A stretch of DNA of 64,000 nt, taken from contig NZ_ADVZ01000001.1 in NCBI RefSeq assembly GCF_000178995.1, forward strand, positions 840,001 through 904,000. Direction: 5' to 3'. The translations under genes were made by a program, and so were the position numbers. Source of the stretch: Afipia sp. 1NLS2 (GTDB lineage: Bacteria > Pseudomonadota > Alphaproteobacteria > Rhizobiales > Xanthobacteraceae). The notes beneath the pieces were generated by a model. The model worked only from the letters and a program-made list of their open reading frames with translations. It did no database searches and was not told the DNA's origin. Positions within the stretch are counted from its first letter, which is position 1. Each line of letters starts with the position of its first letter. Below, one piece after another: positions 60,864 through 64,000 of this stretch.

Positions 60864-62375
60864 TTGAACCGTCGAAAATTTCTTTCAACCTCGGCCGCCT
60901 TGCCGGTCTTGGCACTTATTCCGCATGCGAGAGTTTCGGCTGCGTCATCGGCATCGGAACCCTTTGGCTCGTCCCGCGTACGTCAACTAGCGCGCGACGC
61001 GGCCGGCAAGGAGTTCGTGTCTCCGGATAGCAAACTTCCGGACGCGTTCAAGGATCTCGATTACGATCACTACCGTGCGATCCGCTTTCTGCCGGAACAT
61101 GCCTTGTGGCATGGCGAAAAGCTGCCGTTCGAGGTGCAGTTCTTTCACCGCGGGTTCTTCTACAAGAACCGCGTTGACATCTACGAAGTCGTGGACGGAC
61201 AGGCGACGAAGATTCAATACCGGCCCGATTATTTTTCATTCGGCGAGACTAAGCCACCGCCGCCTGACGCCGATCTCGGCTTTGCCGGCTTTCGAATCCA
61301 CGCTCCCATCAATCGACCCGATTATTACGACGAGGTCTGCGTGTTTCTTGGCGCAAGCTATTTCCGCGCAGTCGCGAAGGGCGAAATTTACGGGCTGTCG
61401 GCTCGTGGTCTTTCGATCAATACCGGCGAAGCAAAGGGCGAGGAATTTCCGCTGTTCAAGGCGTTCTGGATCGAAAAGCCCGCGCCGAATGCGACCTCGA
61501 TCGTTGTGCATGCTTTGCTCGATAGCAAGAGTGCCGCTGCATCCTACCGCTTCACCATCCGTCCGGGAGCGACGACCGTGTTCGACGTCGAGATGTCGCT
61601 CTATCCCCGCGTCGATCTTGATCACGCCGGACTTGCCCCGATGACCAGCATGTTCTTCTTCGGGCCGAACGATCGCAACGACGTCGACGATTTTCGTCCC
61701 GCGGTCCATGATTCGGATGGCCTTGCGATTTATAATGGGCAGGGCGAGCAGCTTTGGCGTCCGCTCAGCAATCCACGCGATCTCCAGATCAGCACCTTTG
61801 CCGACCTCAATCCACACGGATTTGGACTGATGCAGCGGGAGAAGAATTTCTTCGCGTATGAGGATCTGGAATCACAATTTGAGCGTCGGCCGAGTCTGTG
61901 GGTCGAGCCGATCGGAGACTGGGGAGAAGGATCCGTTCAGTTGATTGAGATTCCCACCAAAGAGGAGATCCACGACAATATCGCAGGGTTCTGGCATCCA
62001 AAATCGGCGCTGCAGTCAAAGGGGGAACATAATTTCACCTATCGTCTGCACTGGGGGCCGGATGCGCCGAAGTCCCACGCATTGGCGAGGTTTTCCCGAA
62101 CCGGCATCGGAATTCGCGGTGACAACAAGCTTTTCGTATTGGACCTGATCGGAGACATTCTGAAATCGGTCGACCCCAAGAAAGTCAAAGGCGCGGTCAG
62201 CGCCGAAAAGGCGGAGATCAAGAATATCGTCACCCAACCGAATCCCGATACTGGCGGCTGGCGATTGAGCTTCGAAATGCCGATCAAGGACAAGACGCCG
62301 GTCGAACTGCGGGCTTCACTGATGCAGGACGACAAGGCCCTCTCCGAGGTCTGGGTCTACCGATGGGCACCATAG
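60864..62375 (+). CDS. opgD: Periplasmic glucan biosynthesis protein (OpgG/OpgD family)
   Basis: The product has 503 residues from a TTG start at 60864 with GGAG 6 bases upstream. The N-terminus has a Tat-type signal (NRRKFLSTSAALPVLAL), which favours OpgD over OpgG. The MdoG domain is well conserved: DYDHYRAIRFLPEHALWHGE, FEVQFFHRGFFYKNRVDIYE, MTSMFFFGPNDRNDVDDFRP, VEPIGDWGEGSVQLIEIPT. It modifies or organises osmoregulated periplasmic glucans after their synthesis. It overlaps opgH by 13 bases. Confidence 0.9.
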   Translation: MNRRKFLSTSAALPVLALIPHARVSAASSASEPFGSSRVRQLARDAAGKEFVSPDSKLPDAFKDLDYDHYRAIRFLPEHALWHGEKLPFEVQFFHRGFFYKNRVDIYEVVDGQATKIQYRPDYFSFGETKPPPPDADLGFAGFRIHAPINRPDYYDEVCVFLGASYFRAVAKGEIYGLSARGLSINTGEAKGEEFPLFKAFWIEKPAPNATSIVVHALLDSKSAAASYRFTIRPGATTVFDVEMSLYPRVDLDHAGLAPMTSMFFFGPNDRNDVDDFRPAVHDSDGLAIYNGQGEQLWRPLSNPRDLQISTFADLNPHGFGLMQREKNFFAYEDLESQFERRPSLWVEPIGDWGEGSVQLIEIPTKEEIHDNIAGFWHPKSALQSKGEHNFTYRLHWGPDAPKSHALARFSRTGIGIRGDNKLFVLDLIGDILKSVDPKKVKGAVSAEKAEIKNIVTQPNPDTGGWRLSFEMPIKDKTPVELRASLMQDDKALSEVWVYRWAP

Positions 62376-64000
62376 ACGCACCACGCTCGCCCATCGCTAA
62401 CCGCGCCAAGGATGGATACGGCTTCCTGCCTGCCGAGAATCCATTGACCATGGTTCCATCGCAGCTTTGGAGTGCTGCGCCCCCGGGCCGCGCTCGGGAC
62501 AAACCGACATCAACGATGCCGTTGCGGCGTATCTACATCTTCGTCGGGACCGCAGCCATGACGCTCGCCGGCGGCTACGAGATGTATGAAGTGCTTCAGG
62601 TTGGCGGAGTTACCATCTTGGAAGGTCTGGTCCTCGGGCTGTTTGTCCTGCTGTTCGCCTGGATCGCTTTTTCGTTCGTGTCCGCGCTCGCTGGCTTCGC
62701 CGTGTTGCTCCTCCGGAAACGCGAGGTTCTGCGAATCGACACCTTAGGCCCCCTACCGACTGTCATCGGCCGAACAGCGATGCTCTTGCCGACATACAAC
62801 GAGGATGCGCATCGCATCATGGCGCGTCTGCAGGCCATCTACGAATCCGTCGAAGAAACCGGAGTTGGCCATAGGTTCGACTGGTTCGTGTTGAGCGACA
62901 CCACCGATCCCTCAATCTGGATCGCCGAGGAAGCGAGCTTCCTGCAACTGCGCCGGAACTGCGATACCGGCCGGTTATACTACCGCCATCGGGCCGACAA
63001 CACCGCGCGGAAATCCGGCAACATTGCCGAGTGGATCGGGCGGTTCGGCGCAAGCTACGACCATATGATCATCCTCGATGCGGATAGTTTGATGTCCGGC
63101 GACACCATCGTGCGGCTGGCCGCGGCGATGGACTTTCATCCGGACGTCGCCCTCATCCAAACGCTACCCATTGTTGTCAACGCTCGCAGCCTTTTTTCGC
63201 GGCTCCAGCAATTCGCCGGCCGGCTTTACGGCCCCCTGATCGCGGCAGGAATCGCATGGTGGCACGGCTCGGACGGTAACTACTGGGGCCATAATGCCAT
63301 CATCCGGGTACGTGCGTTTGCCCAGGATGCCGGGCTTCCGGAATTGCGCGGCCGCAAGCCGTTCGGCGGTCATATTTTGAGCCACGATTTTGTCGAGGCG
63401 GCGCTGATGCGGCGCGCTGGCTGGGCCATCCATATGGCGCCGACGCTTGGCGGCAGCTTTGAGGAATGCCCGCCGTCGCTGCTCGATTTCGCCGCGCGCG
63501 ATCGCCGGTGGTGTCAGGGAAATCTCCAGCATCTGGCGGTATTGCCGGCACGTGGGCTGTATTGGATATCCCGACTGCACCTACTGACCGGAATCGGGTC
63601 ATACCTTACTGCTCCGCTCTGGCTATTGTTCCTGTTGCTCGGGATCCTGATTTCACTGCAAGCGCAATTTGTCCGACCGGAATATTTCTCGAAAGGTTTT
63701 TCGCTGTTCCCTAAATGGCCGGCGCAGGATCCTGTTCTCGCGGCATGGGTGTTCGGGGGCACGATGGGCCTTCTGATCGTCCCGAAGATTCTGGCTTACG
63801 TTCTTCTTCTCACTCAACGCGACAATCGCCGAGCATTCGGGGGCGTGAGAGCCTTGGCTGGCATCGTGATTGAGACCTTGCTGTCCGCCCTGATCGCGCC
63901 CGTAATGATGATCTTTCAATCGACTGCGGTCGGTGAAATTCTTCTTGGACGTGACTCGGGATGGCAGGTTCAGCGTCGCGACGACGGCGGAGTGACGCCA
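62363..64000 (+). CDS. opgH: Glucan glucosyltransferase OpgH, truncated by window end
   Basis: At least 546 residues from ATG 62363; the frame is open to the window end. N-terminal cytoplasmic and membrane segments are followed by the GT2 core: MLLPTYNEDAHRIMARLQAI, DWFVLSDTTDPSIW, the metal-binding DADSLMSG, and RDRRWCQGNLQHL (the R-x-x-R-W form of the Q/R-x-x-R-W motif). GHILSHDFVEAALMRRAGW contains the acceptor aspartate. C-terminal membrane helices begin near residue 410. It makes the beta-glucan backbone of periplasmic glucans at the inner membrane and works with the overlapping opgD. Confidence 0.92.
   Translation, partial: MGTIDAPRSPIANRAKDGYGFLPAENPLTMVPSQLWSAAPPGRARDKPTSTMPLRRIYIFVGTAAMTLAGGYEMYEVLQVGGVTILEGLVLGLFVLLFAWIAFSFVSALAGFAVLLLRKREVLRIDTLGPLPTVIGRTAMLLPTYNEDAHRIMARLQAIYESVEETGVGHRFDWFVLSDTTDPSIWIAEEASFLQLRRNCDTGRLYYRHRADNTARKSGNIAEWIGRFGASYDHMIILDADSLMSGDTIVRLAAAMDFHPDVALIQTLPIVVNARSLFSRLQQFAGRLYGPLIAAGIAWWHGSDGNYWGHNAIIRVRAFAQDAGLPELRGRKPFGGHILSHDFVEAALMRRAGWAIHMAPTLGGSFEECPPSLLDFAARDRRWCQGNLQHLAVLPARGLYWISRLHLLTGIGSYLTAPLWLLFLLLGILISLQAQFVRPEYFSKGFSLFPKWPAQDPVLAAWVFGGTMGLLIVPKILAYVLLLTQRDNRRAFGGVRALAGIVIETLLSALIAPVMMIFQSTAVGEILLGRDSGWQVQRRDDGGVTP

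Overview
The window is high-GC DNA from an alphaproteobacterium. The gene content (Tat-dependent periplasmic glucan genes, small PilZ proteins, an RlxS/Trb-type conjugative element) points to Hyphomicrobiales, perhaps a Bradyrhizobium, Rhodopseudomonas or Afipia relative. That placement is inference from gene content. No rRNA, tRNA, CRISPR array, integrase or complete insertion sequence was recognised, so neither end of the mobile element is fixed.

Bases 1 to about 34600 hold most of an integrative and conjugative element resembling the Tn4371-like/RlxS group. From left to right it has: accessory and anti-restriction genes; a very large methyltransferase-helicase of the strawberry-notch type with a toprim partner; a DUF2493 gene behind a heavily structured leader; ssb; small regulators; a replication, partition and methylation operon (repA-parA-MTase-RHH) running into DUF2840, traF, DUF736 and a lytic transglycosylase; a likely oriT; the relaxase rlxS; traG; a CopG-like gene; a vapBC addiction module; and the mating-pore operon trbBCDEJ-K-LFGI with DUF2274. 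A 3-prime fragment of a second DUF2274 gene and a LysR gene follow. Several genes carry small frame-breaking indels.

Bases 34600 to 57300 form an envelope-stress island. It contains an exported protein with a two-NBD ABC transporter, a PAP2 phosphatase, two paralogous four-repeat membrane proteins, a DedA protein, small exported proteins, an ArnT-like glycosyltransferase, a complete PmrAB/QseBC-like two-component system, an orphan response regulator that has lost its phosphorylation site, a MurR/RpiR regulator facing an ExxE membrane protein, and a caspase-fold protein lacking both catalytic residues. Nine direct repeats of the form CTMAKT-N5-CTMAKT, all with 11-bp periodicity, lie in front of genes or operons of this island, including the response regulator. 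I read this as a candidate OmpR-family regulon, and it is the main find.

Bases 57600 to 64000 hold a winged-helix-like protein, a PilZ protein and an active-looking GGDEF cyclase, a roughly 880-base gene-poor stretch, and the start of an osmoregulated periplasmic glucan operon (opgD-opgH). opgH runs off the window end.
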